From: Cryobacterium sp. Y29
GTDB lineage: Bacteria > Actinomycetota > Actinomycetes > Actinomycetales > Microbacteriaceae
Length of the DNA stretch: 64,000 bases
Assembly (NCBI RefSeq): GCF_002929825.1
Contig: NZ_PJJN01000035.1
Location: forward strand, 62,001 to 126,000
Direction: 5' to 3'
Positions 1 to 8,154 of the stretch are shown here, one piece after another. Each line of letters starts with the position of its first letter. The stretch's first letter is position 1. Made by a program: the position numbers and the translations under genes. The notes beneath the pieces are model-generated. The model saw nothing but the letters and a program-made list of their open reading frames with translations, did not search any database and was not told the DNA's origin.

Positions 1-249
1 CCCTTCCCGATGGCGTCCTATACAAAAATCCCGCACCCCGTTATCGCAGCACCAATCCTGGTCGAGCAGCACTTGGTACTGCCCGGACTTGACGGCATCG
101 TGCGGCGGATCGACCTTGAAGGCAAGCTGATCGGGCAGACTCAACTCGCGTCACCGATCGCCGCAGGTCTCGTGGACGCAGGTGACCGGCTCATTGCTGT
201 TGGCGTCGACGGCAACGTGCTTGCTTTGTCAAAGGACATTGCGTTATGA
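1..249 (+). CDS. C-terminal end of a PQQ-like beta-propeller protein (partial)
   Basis: The frame is open to the left edge, so only about the last 82 codons are visible. The visible part has the strand-turn-strand rhythm of PQQ/WD-like propeller blades: a hydrophobic strand, the turn GLDGIVRRID, a Gly-rich break, and a closing VGVDGNVLALS blade just before the stop. Such propellers are usually found in secreted or periplasm-facing proteins, often fused to a catalytic domain that would lie outside the window. The stop overlaps the next permease start (ATGA), so it is probably co-transcribed and translationally coupled with the ABC importer, and may act on the imported compound. The enzymatic function cannot be assigned from this fragment. 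Confidence 0.6.
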   Translation, partial: PFPMASYTKIPHPVIAAPILVEQHLVLPGLDGIVRRIDLEGKLIGQTQLASPIAAGLVDAGDRLIAVGVDGNVLALSKDIAL

Positions 250-1175
250 CGACTCTCCTGCGCGACGAGAAAATTGTCATCGCTGCTCGCCTCCCTGCAC
301 AGCCGTTGCGGCGTTCACGTACGAATCTTGTTCCCGCACTATTTCTTCTGCCAGCCGGAATCGGTATCGGTACCTTTGTGATCGTTCCTGCCGTGTTGTC
401 GCTCGCGGCGAGTTTCTTCTCGGTGCCGCTGACCGGCGGCGCGTGGACCTGGGTGGGCCTGGCCAACTACGAACATGTTCTTACCGACGCTGCCGTACTG
501 CAGGCCATCGGAAACACGCTCGTGTATTCCGTGATCACGATCGTGCCCAGCCTCGGGATCGGTCTGTGCCTAGCGCTGCTTGCAAATTCTGTGGCGCGAG
601 GGCGCGCCTTCGTGCGAACCGCATTGTTTTTGCCGATGACGGCCAACCTCGTGGCCATGGCGGTCGTGTTTCGTTGGCTCTTTGCATTCCAGGGCGGGTT
701 CATCAACCAAGTGCTGGGGTTCGCCGGATTTGGAGCGGTCAACTGGCTCGGCGACACGAGTACGTCGCTGCTGACCTTGGCCATGGTTGGCGTGTGGCGG
801 AGCGCATCGTTTAGCATGATGATCTTCTTCGCTGGGCTGGCCACCGTCCCTGGCACCATCCACGAGGCCACCAGGGCCGAGGGCATCCGTGGCTGGACAA
901 AACTCACCCGCATCACGCTGCCCATAATGAAACCGACCGTAGTCTTCGCCACTGTCGTTGCCGTACTTGGCTCGATACAGGTTTTCGACACCGTCAATGT
1001 CATGACGCAGGGTGGTCCGCAGGGGGCCAGCGAAACGATTCTCACCATGACCTGGAAACTTGGTTTTGGCTACTTCGATCTCGGGGCCGCGTCCGCGCTG
1101 TCCTTCCTGCTTCTCGTCGTGCTCGTAGGCATCGGACTCATCCAACGTCGCGTACTCGCAGGAGGTCACAAATGA
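246..1175 (+). CDS. ABC sugar-type transporter permease (MalF/UgpA class)
   Basis: 309 residues, inner-membrane subunit of a binding-protein-dependent importer of the carbohydrate uptake-1 type. After a basic cytoplasmic N-terminus there are about six hydrophobic segments. The cytoplasmic EAA loop that docks to the ATPase is at about residues 207-231 (EATRAEGIRGW, then LPIMKPT). The C-terminus ends in a basic tail (QRRVLAGGHK). The start overlaps the upstream stop, and the stop overlaps the next permease start (ATGA at 1172-1175), so the two permeases are translationally coupled and should form the heterodimeric channel. Substrate is not deducible; the family covers sugars, glycerol-3-phosphate and glycerophosphodiesters. 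Confidence 0.92.
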   Translation: MTTLLRDEKIVIAARLPAQPLRRSRTNLVPALFLLPAGIGIGTFVIVPAVLSLAASFFSVPLTGGAWTWVGLANYEHVLTDAAVLQAIGNTLVYSVITIVPSLGIGLCLALLANSVARGRAFVRTALFLPMTANLVAMAVVFRWLFAFQGGFINQVLGFAGFGAVNWLGDTSTSLLTLAMVGVWRSASFSMMIFFAGLATVPGTIHEATRAEGIRGWTKLTRITLPIMKPTVVFATVVAVLGSIQVFDTVNVMTQGGPQGASETILTMTWKLGFGYFDLGAASALSFLLLVVLVGIGLIQRRVLAGGHK

Positions 1176-1993
1176 TTCACGTGGTGCGAGCCGGACGATG
1201 GCTGGTGATTACCCTGGCCGTTCTAGTGTCGCTCTTCCCCTTTTACTGGATGCTGCGGACCGCCGTTTCTCCCGCCGACGAGGTGTTCTTTGACGGCATC
1301 TCGCTCATCCCTACGAGCTTTGATTGGTCGAATTTCGCCCGAGCCTGGACAGAAGCCAATCTTGGCCAAGCGATTCTCATCGGTTCTGTCATGACACTGT
1401 CAATCCTGGCGCTCCAGCTCATCACCTGCATTCCCGCCGCTTATGTGCTCGCCAAAGTTCGCATGCGCGGAAAAGGCGTCGCCCTGGCGATCGTTATCGG
1501 CTGTTTACTCGTCCCTGGGCAGGTCAGTTTGATTCCCATCTTCATCGGAATCAACAGCATCGGCCTGGCCGACTCTCTCCCCGGACTCGTTTTGCCCTAT
1601 ATGACCAGCGCGTTCGGGATCTTTCTCCTCCGACAGCAGATGATGGCCATTCCCGATTCCCTCATGGACGCGGCACGCACCGACGGACTAGGGCACTTCC
1701 GAACTCTCCGAAACGTGGTCGTTCCCATGGCTGCACCCGGCATCGCCGCCTTCAGCGTCTTCTCTGTCTTCACCCACTGGAACGACTACATGTGGCCGCT
1801 CCTCATCGCCCGCAGCCCCGACCTTGCCACCCCGCCCCTCGCCCTTGCACTCTTTCAACAAGCTGACGCGGGGTTCGACTACTCCGCACTCGCAGCAGGT
1901 GCCGCAATCGTGACCGCACCTGTGATCGTTCTCTTTCTCATCGCGCAGAAGCGGTTCGTTCAAGGCATGAGCGGAGCGGAGATTCCAGGATAA
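1172..1993 (+). CDS. ABC sugar-type transporter permease (MalG/UgpE class)
   Basis: 273 residues, second permease of the importer. It begins with a short N-terminus and a first membrane segment (VITLAVLVSLFPFYW), as is typical of MalG/UgpE, and has about six membrane segments. The EAA loop lies at about residues 163-188 (DAARTDGLGHFRTL, then VVPMAAPG). A WNDYMWPLL segment, typical of this subfamily, follows. The start overlaps the upstream permease stop. 87 bp separate it from the binding-protein gene, enough for an internal promoter that would give the binding protein its usual molar excess. Confidence 0.92.
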   Translation: MIHVVRAGRWLVITLAVLVSLFPFYWMLRTAVSPADEVFFDGISLIPTSFDWSNFARAWTEANLGQAILIGSVMTLSILALQLITCIPAAYVLAKVRMRGKGVALAIVIGCLLVPGQVSLIPIFIGINSIGLADSLPGLVLPYMTSAFGIFLLRQQMMAIPDSLMDAARTDGLGHFRTLRNVVVPMAAPGIAAFSVFSVFTHWNDYMWPLLIARSPDLATPPLALALFQQADAGFDYSALAAGAAIVTAPVIVLFLIAQKRFVQGMSGAEIPG

Positions 1994-2047
1994 CCACGCG
2001 CTAGATCAGGGTCTGCATTATTCTTCCCGCGATTTTCCCGAAGTTCC

Positions 2048-2059
2048 GAACTGCAGTTC
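2048..2059. promoter_or_regulatory. Perfect 12-bp palindrome before the binding-protein gene
   Basis: GAACTGCAGTTC reads identically on both strands. It lies 8 bp upstream of the AGGAG ribosome binding site (2068-2072) of the solute-binding lipoprotein, inside the only sizeable gap of the importer operon. It could be an operator for a sugar-responsive repressor, or chance. No regulator gene is adjacent in the window. Confidence 0.3.
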
Positions 2060-2080
2060 ATACATATAGGAGTTCTTGTT

Positions 2081-3385
2081 ATGTTGACCAAACGACTTTC
2101 TCTCTCACTCGGTGCTCTTGCCGCCGGCTCTATCCTGTTGTCAGGATGTGCGGCATCCGGGGCCTCGATACCCGCAGCCTCCATCGCTGCGGCAGCCAAC
2201 ATCGCCGATTGCAACCCCGCAGAAAATACCATCACTGTCACTTATGGGCAGATGGCCAATGAGGCTATGGCGATTGCCGTCGCGAATCTACAGAAGACTT
2301 ATCCTGACCTCACCATCAACGCTACGCCGCCGTCGACGTCTAACTACAACGAGCTCACCCAAACTATTGTGGCTGACATCGCGGTGGGTAATCGTCCCGA
2401 TCTCATCATGACGGGGCTGGGCCAGCTGCAATTCTGGGTTGACACCTACTCTCCGTCACCAATCGACACGTCGGTGTTGCGACCGACCTACAAGACCCAG
2501 TTTCTTGGCGCTGGCACGGTCGATGGAACGGTCTATTTGGCGACGAACCAGATCTCCGCCACGGTCTTGCTTGTCAATCAGGACGCGCTGGACTCTGCCG
2601 ATGCGGGCGAAGCGAAAGACATCAAAACTCTCGACGATCTCGTCGCCGCCGCCGAAAAAGTATCCGCCGATACTGGGCAACCGTCGGTGAGCATTCCAAC
2701 CGACGGCCTTCCAGAATGGTTTAGCCAAGCCTTGGTCCAGGGTTCGGGAGAAACATACGTCAACGCCGATGGTACGGCCGGCTTTGGCTCTGAGAAGGCC
2801 ATCGAGGCACTCTCCATTTGGCCCACACTCAAGAACAAGAATCTTGAACTTGGCGTAGTGAACAATCAGGATGCCATTGCCCAGTTCATCGGAGGCAATG
2901 CGGCGTTCCTGGTCTATACGACCTCAACTATTGCCACGATTCAGGAGGGCATCGGCGACGCATTCGACTGGACGCCTGTCGATCTCCCCAGCGTCGGTGG
3001 GGAAGAAGGCGCCCTGCCCGCCGGTGGCAACGGCTGGATCGTCCTCAGCGAAGACGCTTGCCGAGCAGCGTATTCGAATGCGTTGATCGCCGAACTGCTC
3101 TCCCCAGAGGCCGTCGCTGCCGCCAGCGGCACGTCGTACAGCTATATTCCAGTTGACACCGAAGCGGGAGACGCGCTCCTTGCCAGCGACGCCGCGACGA
3201 AGCAGTTGACCTACGCGTGGAGCTACGATAAGCCCCTTACGCCGTGGGGTGGGTTCGCCGGAAAGGACACCATGGAGGTTTTTGACATGGTACGACTGAT
3301 GACTCAGAAGCTCCAGTCGGGTGCCGACGCCACAGAAACAGTGAACGAGACTGTCACGAACATCAACCAGATTGTGAGCGAGTAA
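2081..3385 (+). CDS. ABC transporter extracellular solute-binding lipoprotein
   Basis: 434 residues. A classical lipoprotein signal peptide is visible: basic start (MLTKR), hydrophobic core, lipobox LLSGC with Cys23 as the predicted lipidated residue. The rest resembles family 1 binding proteins (MalE/UgpB-like): a conserved lobe near VGNRPDLIMTGLGQLQFW, then aromatic residues near the C-terminus (TYAWSYDKPLTPWGGF) that could line a ligand pocket. AGGAG lies 8 nt before the ATG. It would capture the substrate outside the cell and deliver it to the two upstream permeases. The downstream ATPase starts 4 bp after its stop. Ligand unknown. Confidence 0.9.
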   Translation: MLTKRLSLSLGALAAGSILLSGCAASGASIPAASIAAAANIADCNPAENTITVTYGQMANEAMAIAVANLQKTYPDLTINATPPSTSNYNELTQTIVADIAVGNRPDLIMTGLGQLQFWVDTYSPSPIDTSVLRPTYKTQFLGAGTVDGTVYLATNQISATVLLVNQDALDSADAGEAKDIKTLDDLVAAAEKVSADTGQPSVSIPTDGLPEWFSQALVQGSGETYVNADGTAGFGSEKAIEALSIWPTLKNKNLELGVVNNQDAIAQFIGGNAAFLVYTTSTIATIQEGIGDAFDWTPVDLPSVGGEEGALPAGGNGWIVLSEDACRAAYSNALIAELLSPEAVAAASGTSYSYIPVDTEAGDALLASDAATKQLTYAWSYDKPLTPWGGFAGKDTMEVFDMVRLMTQKLQSGADATETVNETVTNINQIVSE

Positions 3386-3389
3386 CAAC

Positions 3390-4493
3390 ATGACCGCGGT
3401 CAAGATTCTCGGAATTCACAAATCCTTTGCCGAGGTGAAAGCCCTCGACGGGATCGACCTGACCATCGAGGATGGCGAGAACTTCGCTATCCTCGGGCCG
3501 TCAGGGTCGGGCAAATCCACGTTATTGCACATCATCGCCGGGCTGGAGGACTCTGACGAGGGAACAGTCGAGTTCAATGGCGTTGCTCAAAACGGAATTC
3601 CTCCACATAGACGAGATGCCGCTATCGTATTCCAGCATTTCGCTCTCTATCCGCACCTCTCATCTCTGGAGAACATCACGCTCGGCCTGCGTCATGGCCT
3701 GGGCCTTACCAAGCAGGTTGCTAATGCTCGGGCTAACGATGTGGCCGACAGGATGCAGGTCAAACATCTGCTGGACAGGAAACCAAAAGAAATGTCCGGC
3801 GGTCAGCGCCAGCGCATCGCTCTCGCCAGAGCGCTAGCGAGACAAAGCGGAATTGTGCTGCTCGACGAGCCACTTTCCGGCCTGGACGCGCAACTGCATG
3901 CCGTACTTCGTCTGGAAATTGCGAGCATTCTGCGTTCCGTTGGTGCCACCGGCATCAACGTCACTCATGATCAGCTCGATGCCATGGCGATGGCCGATCG
4001 GATCGCGGTCATCAACCTCGGACAGATCGAACAGCTGGGCACACCCGATGAGCTCTATGCTGTGCCGCAGACACTCTTCGTGGCCTCATTCATCGGATCA
4101 CCGCCGATGAACCTCCTGAAAATCGACGAGGTGACGGGCGAGTCTGCTTTCGGACTGCATTCTGCTGCCCGGGCTTCGGGCGCACTCACTCTCGGCGTCC
4201 GTGCAGAACACCTCACACTGACGACCCCCTCGGATCGTTCCAGCACGTGGGCGATCACCGGAGTCGTCGGTCTGGTCGAACCGACAGGGAAAGATCGAAT
4301 CGTACGGTTGGTTAGCGACTCCGGTCATGCCGTTACTTTTCGCTGCGAGGTCGAAGACACTCCCAACCCGGGCGCACGGGTCACGGTGCACTGTGCTCCA
4401 AGCCTCGTGCACGCGTACTCTCAAGAGACCGGACGTCGCGTTGGAACGGCAGAGTCGGTCGGGGTCAGCCTGCGTCAATCGGTCCTCGCGTAA
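3390..4493 (+). CDS. ABC transporter ATP-binding protein (UgpC/MalK/MsmK class)
   Basis: 367 residues, the ATPase of the importer. Walker A GPSGSGKST is at about residue 36, signature MSGGQRQRIALARAL at about 135, Walker B IVLLDEP at about 155 with the D-loop SGLD, and the switch histidine in NVTHDQLDA at about 192. The roughly 130-residue C-terminal part is a TOBE/OB-type regulatory domain as in MalK/UgpC. It is encoded within the operon rather than as a shared orphan ATPase. Its TAA stop shares one base with the ATG of the next gene, so the HAD phosphatase is coupled to it. Confidence 0.94.
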   Translation: MTAVKILGIHKSFAEVKALDGIDLTIEDGENFAILGPSGSGKSTLLHIIAGLEDSDEGTVEFNGVAQNGIPPHRRDAAIVFQHFALYPHLSSLENITLGLRHGLGLTKQVANARANDVADRMQVKHLLDRKPKEMSGGQRQRIALARALARQSGIVLLDEPLSGLDAQLHAVLRLEIASILRSVGATGINVTHDQLDAMAMADRIAVINLGQIEQLGTPDELYAVPQTLFVASFIGSPPMNLLKIDEVTGESAFGLHSAARASGALTLGVRAEHLTLTTPSDRSSTWAITGVVGLVEPTGKDRIVRLVSDSGHAVTFRCEVEDTPNPGARVTVHCAPSLVHAYSQETGRRVGTAESVGVSLRQSVLA

Positions 4494-5146
4494 TGGACGC
4501 AACCGTAAACACAATGGACTTGACCGACACCATGGTGATGTTTGACTGGAATGGCACGGTCGTGCTGGACGCCGATCGTGCCCGAGCGTCGCTGAATTCA
4601 GTACTCGAGGCGCGAGACCTGGGAGCGCTCGACACGGATGGATTCTCTAGAAAATTTCGCTTGCCCATGAAGAATATGTTCCGCGATCTCGGCGTGCATC
4701 CACTCGACCTCGCCGTCGCTGAAGCCGAGTGGAACCACCACATGACCCAGACGCCCACGCGTCTTCGCGCGGGTACTAATGCTGCTCTTCTGGCGCTGTC
4801 AGAGGCGGGGGCTTGGTTGGGCGTTGTATCTGCCGCTTCCGCTAAGGCAGTGCAGTTCGACCAGAGATCGTTATCTGTGCTGCCGGTCTTAGATGTCGTC
4901 GATGCCGAGGTCGCAGACAAGGTGGCGCAACTGGTCCTACATCGAGCACGTCGCAAGCACGCCTTTTATATCGGCGACACGGAGTATGACATGGTCGCTG
5001 CTTCCGCGGCAGAGTACATACCTATTGGTGTTTCGGGCGGTTACTCCTCTGAACGGGTGCTGCGTAAAGCCGGTGCCACACACATCGTCGAGTCGCTGGG
5101 CGAAATCATGGCCCTCGTTGCGCACACCGACTGCGGACGCAAGTGA
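4493..5146 (+). CDS. HAD-superfamily hydrolase (phosphoglycolate-phosphatase-like)
   Basis: 217 residues. HAD motif I is FDWNGTVV near residue 18: the nucleophile Asp is present but the usual second Asp (DxDGT) is Asn, a variant seen in a recognised subset of HAD proteins. Motif II is a Ser in GVVSAAS. Motif III/IV are a Lys (ADKVAQL) and the acidic YIGDTEYDM. It should remove phosphate from a small molecule in the cytosol. Its overlap with the ATPase stop suggests it dephosphorylates the imported compound or a derivative. The frame ends 31 bp before the convergent membrane-protein gene. Substrate unknown; a purely regulatory role is possible if the Asn costs activity. Confidence 0.82.
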   Translation: MDATVNTMDLTDTMVMFDWNGTVVLDADRARASLNSVLEARDLGALDTDGFSRKFRLPMKNMFRDLGVHPLDLAVAEAEWNHHMTQTPTRLRAGTNAALLALSEAGAWLGVVSAASAKAVQFDQRSLSVLPVLDVVDAEVADKVAQLVLHRARRKHAFYIGDTEYDMVAASAAEYIPIGVSGGYSSERVLRKAGATHIVESLGEIMALVAHTDCGRK

Positions 5147-5177
5147 ATTCGGCATAACTGCGTGCCGAGCCCGCCCG

Positions 5178-6254
5178 CTACCGTGCCTGCCTCAGCGCGC
5201 GACCCCGTCGTCGTGCTTCAGAGAGGGACTCCCATCCGTTGGAGTCTGTGAAGTGCTCGGCCGTCTGTACGAGCCAGAACACCGCGAAGGCTGCGAGAGC
5301 GACGACTTCGACGATGAACACCGAGTTGCCTATTTGCCAATCTTCAGGCCGAATGGTTTTTGTCAGAATTAGAGTCCCCGCGATGATATCGAGGAACATG
5401 ATCACACCGAGGGCAAGGTAGATGCCCGAGTACATTCTCCGGTGGAAAAAAGCCGGTGGAGGTGGCTCCGACTGATTGTCGCGGTCCGCCCACTGGCGCC
5501 ACGCTTCGATAACGGTCACAGTTGCGATGAGGATGAAAAAGACACCCGCCGCGGCGACATGTCCGTATTGCCGAAACAGATCCTGACCCGGCACATTCCA
5601 GAGCGCAAAATACAAGATCCAGACAGCGAAACCGAATGCGAGGATCACCCGAAAGGCCTCCGGTACGCGGCGAGACTTGTTGATGTGATGCCATACGTTC
5701 CATCCCAGTGCAACTATCATCACGGCAATCGAAATTATCAGCCAAATGTGAAATCCCGTTGCTACGTACGGAAGCTGGTCGGCGGGAATGCAGTCGATTG
5801 TGCTGGGGCAGCTCGCGAGCTGTGCAGCTGGACCAACCTCACTGGGCAAGACAGGTGTCGGGATGATCGCGATCAGCGGGGCGAGAAGGGCCGCGAGGTT
5901 GAGCAGGTAGCTTTGCACGCCTTTCCCCGCGATGGCGAGAAGCGCAAGTGAGGCCGCGCACAGTGCTCCGGTGAACACGATGCGGGCGGGCGTGTAGTAA
6001 TAGTGGCTGATCGAGGGAAGTGTCTGCCCATCGTGCACGAGGTAGTCGTCAGGGGTGAAAAAGAAAACGGCGAGGAGTATCGCGACAACCGTTCCGACAA
6101 TACCGAACCGAAGAAAAAGGTATGTCTTTTTCAGGGCATCGCGGTATTCCATTGCAATCTTGAGTTGCGCCTGGCTCAGAGGTACGTATGTCTCGTTTAG
6201 TCTCGACGCCTCTGTCATTTTCAGTGCGCCATCTGAGATCCACGATTTTTTCAT
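5178..6254 (-). CDS. Eight-TM integral membrane protein of unknown function
   Basis: 358 residues. A hydrophilic N-terminus with a short helical stretch (LSQAQLKIAMEYRDAL) is followed by about eight hydrophobic segments, for example GIVGTVVAILLAVFFF, IWLIISIAVMIVALGW, YLALGVIMFLDIIAG and VFIVEVVALAAFAVFWLVQ. The loop after the third segment holds two cysteines (ASCPSTIDC) that could form an outside disulfide. The C-terminus is basic (RRRGRALRQAR). I recognise no family motif. An alternative start is the Met 12 codons in (MTEASRLNE). It is convergent with the HAD gene and appears monocistronic. Confidence 0.7.
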   Translation of the reverse strand: MKKSWISDGALKMTEASRLNETYVPLSQAQLKIAMEYRDALKKTYLFLRFGIVGTVVAILLAVFFFTPDDYLVHDGQTLPSISHYYYTPARIVFTGALCAASLALLAIAGKGVQSYLLNLAALLAPLIAIIPTPVLPSEVGPAAQLASCPSTIDCIPADQLPYVATGFHIWLIISIAVMIVALGWNVWHHINKSRRVPEAFRVILAFGFAVWILYFALWNVPGQDLFRQYGHVAAAGVFFILIATVTVIEAWRQWADRDNQSEPPPPAFFHRRMYSGIYLALGVIMFLDIIAGTLILTKTIRPEDWQIGNSVFIVEVVALAAFAVFWLVQTAEHFTDSNGWESLSEARRRGRALRQAR

Positions 6255-6316
6255 GACCTGAGAGTATCCCTACGGTCGGCCATGCACTACGGGGATGCGT
6301 CAGGCGGCTACCGTTG

Positions 6317-6955
6317 TCACCAGCCGCGTTGTTTCCACTCGGAGAGTTTGCTCCGCTCAGCGCCGAGCGTTGTGCCTGCTCCATGGCCCGGGTGCACCAG
6401 TGTGTCATCCGGAAGGTAGTCGAAGATTCGGGTGACGACGTCGTTGTACAACGACGCGAAACGCTGGGCATCACCGTTGGTGTTCCCCACTCCGCCGGGA
6501 AAGAGCGAATCGCCCGTGAACAGATGGGCGGGACCATGCGGGTCGCGGTAGAGCAGGGCAATCGACCCGGGGGTGTGTCCGCGTAGGTGAATTACTTCGA
6601 GGTCAATGCCATCGGTGGACTGGACGTCCCCGTGGTGCAAGGGTACGTCTGTGGGCACAGTAATGTCCGCGATGTCGTCGAGACCCGCTGCAGCCGGTGC
6701 CTTCGTCAGCTCCCTGACCTCGCCCAGCGCCCGCACATGGTCCCAGTGCGAGTGTGTGGTGATGATGAGGGCCAGCCGGGCGATGGCACTCGTATCTTTC
6801 TGTGCATCTTTGAGGAGGGTGAAGATAGCGGGTGCATCGTCCGCGGCGTCGATCAGTACCTGCGCGCCGGTGGATTTCGAGGTGAGTGCGTAAACGTTGT
6901 TGCTCATCTCAGATACTGAGATGCTGCGAACCGTGAGGGCGTTGAGATCGTGCAT
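6317..6955 (-). CDS. MBL-fold metallo-hydrolase (glyoxalase II-like)
   Basis: 212 residues. The metal-binding signature is complete: THSHWDH (HxHxDH), the downstream His in RGHTPGS, an Asp in FTGDSLF and a C-terminal His in VHPGHG. The layout is that of small MBL hydrolases related to glyoxalase II and quorum-lactonases. It probably hydrolyses a thioester or ester in the cytosol; no signal peptide is visible. It stands alone, 61 bp downstream of the divergently oriented end of the preceding gene. Substrate not deducible. Confidence 0.88.
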   Translation of the reverse strand: MHDLNALTVRSISVSEMSNNVYALTSKSTGAQVLIDAADDAPAIFTLLKDAQKDTSAIARLALIITTHSHWDHVRALGEVRELTKAPAAAGLDDIADITVPTDVPLHHGDVQSTDGIDLEVIHLRGHTPGSIALLYRDPHGPAHLFTGDSLFPGGVGNTNGDAQRFASLYNDVVTRIFDYLPDDTLVHPGHGAGTTLGAERSKLSEWKQRGW

Positions 6956-7063
6956 AGTCCTGTTCCTATAACCGGTTGCGGGTCTCGTACGGCGGCGACG
7001 CGGGGTTAGCGGTAGATCGTGGGGGAGTCACGTTGACCAACTCAACATTCACCCAACTTTGAG

Positions 7064-7387
7064 CTACTCGTGCACTGTCATTTCTCCCATTTGGCCCCAA
7101 CCTTCAGCATCGATACGCTCGCTGATGATCTCTGGAGTTTTCACGAGCGCTTGAGGCATAGCCTTCATGGCCGCCGAAAAGTGCGTGCTGTTGACGTGAG
7201 ATCCTGCGGCGTCATCGTGGAATGCCTCGACGAGTACAAACTGGTGAGGATCCTCGACACTGCGCGACCAGTCGAACCACAGGTTGCCTGGTTCCTGGCG
7301 TGTGGCCTCGGTGAAGTCGCGTGTCAGGTCCATCCAACGATCACTCCACTCTGGTTTCACAGTGAACTTAGCAACGATGAAAATCAT
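7064..7387 (-). CDS. Putative quinol monooxygenase (antibiotic biosynthesis monooxygenase fold)
   Basis: 107 residues from the ATG at 7387, which has AAAGGGA about 8 nt upstream; a GTG 8 codons earlier lacks such a site. The sequence matches small ABM-domain proteins (YgiN-like): opening strand MIFIVAKFTVKPEW, the central WFDWSRSVEDPHQFVLVEAF with the typical Asn/Trp and E-x-F pattern, then HVNSTHFSAAM. These act as cofactor-free oxygenases or as stress proteins binding small aromatic ligands, usually as dimers. No partner enzyme lies beside it except remnants of a dehydrogenase gene. Confidence 0.82.
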   Translation of the reverse strand: MIFIVAKFTVKPEWSDRWMDLTRDFTEATRQEPGNLWFDWSRSVEDPHQFVLVEAFHDDAAGSHVNSTHFSAAMKAMPQALVKTPEIISERIDAEGWGQMGEMTVHE

Positions 7388-7559
7388 GAAATTGTCCCTT
7401 TCCTTTGTCACGTCCCGTTGGGCGGCGGCGTTTCCTGAACACCCGATGGTGAGTTGTTCCAGTGTAGGCGGCGGTCCGTTCCGAGCGGATCACCGAAGCA
7501 CCTGTCGACTAAAATCGAGATGTACGTTCTAGACCGATTACCGCTGAGGAATCCTGACC

Positions 7560-7664
7560 ATGAAAACTCGCAAAGTAGCCATCATCACCGGAGGCTCCCA
7601 GGGCATCGGAGCAGGTCTGGTGTCCGCATTCCGCGGGAAAAACGAACAGGAGAGAAACCGATGA
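7560..7664 (+). pseudogene. 34-codon stump of a short-chain dehydrogenase
   Basis: From the ATG at 7560, preceded by GAGGA at about 8 nt, the frame encodes a clear short-chain dehydrogenase N-terminus: basic start, strand KVAIITGG, then SQGIGAGLVSAF, i.e. the TGxxxGIG dinucleotide-binding motif. After about 25 residues the similarity stops and the frame runs out at a TGA overlapping the ATG of the next gene (7661). Family members are about 250 residues, so more than 200 codons including the YxxxK active site are missing. The join falls just before the AGGAG of the downstream gene, which suggests one clean internal deletion. It cannot be an enzyme. Confidence 0.8.
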
Positions 7665-8041
7665 TCGCGCTTGATAGCGTCGCCCGAGTTCGCATCGTGA
7701 CGGAAGTCTTGGATGCGTGGGCGAACGGAATCCGTGAGCATGAGCCGGAACGTGTCGCGTCCCACTTCACCGAAAATGCTCTATTCCAGGGCGTCGCGCC
7801 GACGCATTCTATTGGCAGGCTCGGTGTGATCGGCTATTACGATAGGCAGCCTGTAGGCCTCAGTCCCTCGTTCCGAATCCTGGAACACCGCCAGCTCTCC
7901 GGCTCAACGCTGATCTCCTATATCGACGTCGACTTCACCCGTCCCGACGGCGTCGTCATTCCCGTTCACCTGACGGCTGTGCTGGAATACATCGATGGTT
8001 CCTGGCTCATCAGCCACTACCACGTTTCACAGGTCGAATAG
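7661..8041 (+). CDS. NTF2-like / SnoaL-like small protein
   Basis: 126 residues from the ATG at 7661, which has AGGAGA about 7 nt upstream. The pattern VRIVTEVLDAWANGIREHEPERVASHFTENALFQG followed by strands ending in a C-terminal WLISHYHVS is that of nuclear-transport-factor-2-like cone folds (DUF4440/SnoaL-like). These bind or transform small ligands, and many are accessory to dehydrogenases. It follows a deleted dehydrogenase with overlapping start and stop, so it was probably its operon partner and now has lost it. A longer frame starting at 7454 is open but has no family similarity upstream of this Met. Confidence 0.75.
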   Translation: MIALDSVARVRIVTEVLDAWANGIREHEPERVASHFTENALFQGVAPTHSIGRLGVIGYYDRQPVGLSPSFRILEHRQLSGSTLISYIDVDFTRPDGVVIPVHLTAVLEYIDGSWLISHYHVSQVE

Positions 8042-8154
8042 CAGCGACTCGTCGTAGCGGGTGCCGTCAAGAAGCATGGCGACGCTCGTGTGGCGGATTT
8101 GCCGGCGTTGGAAGAGTCGGGAACATTTTCGGCGCCGCCCTCGTTGTCGCCATC

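Noticed and set aside
8042..8154. A further pseudogene fragment upstream of the F420-reductase-like gene
   Set aside because: One frame reads GGFAGVGRVGNIFGAALVVA, which looks vaguely like a dinucleotide-binding or membrane segment, but it is too short and matches no family I can name.
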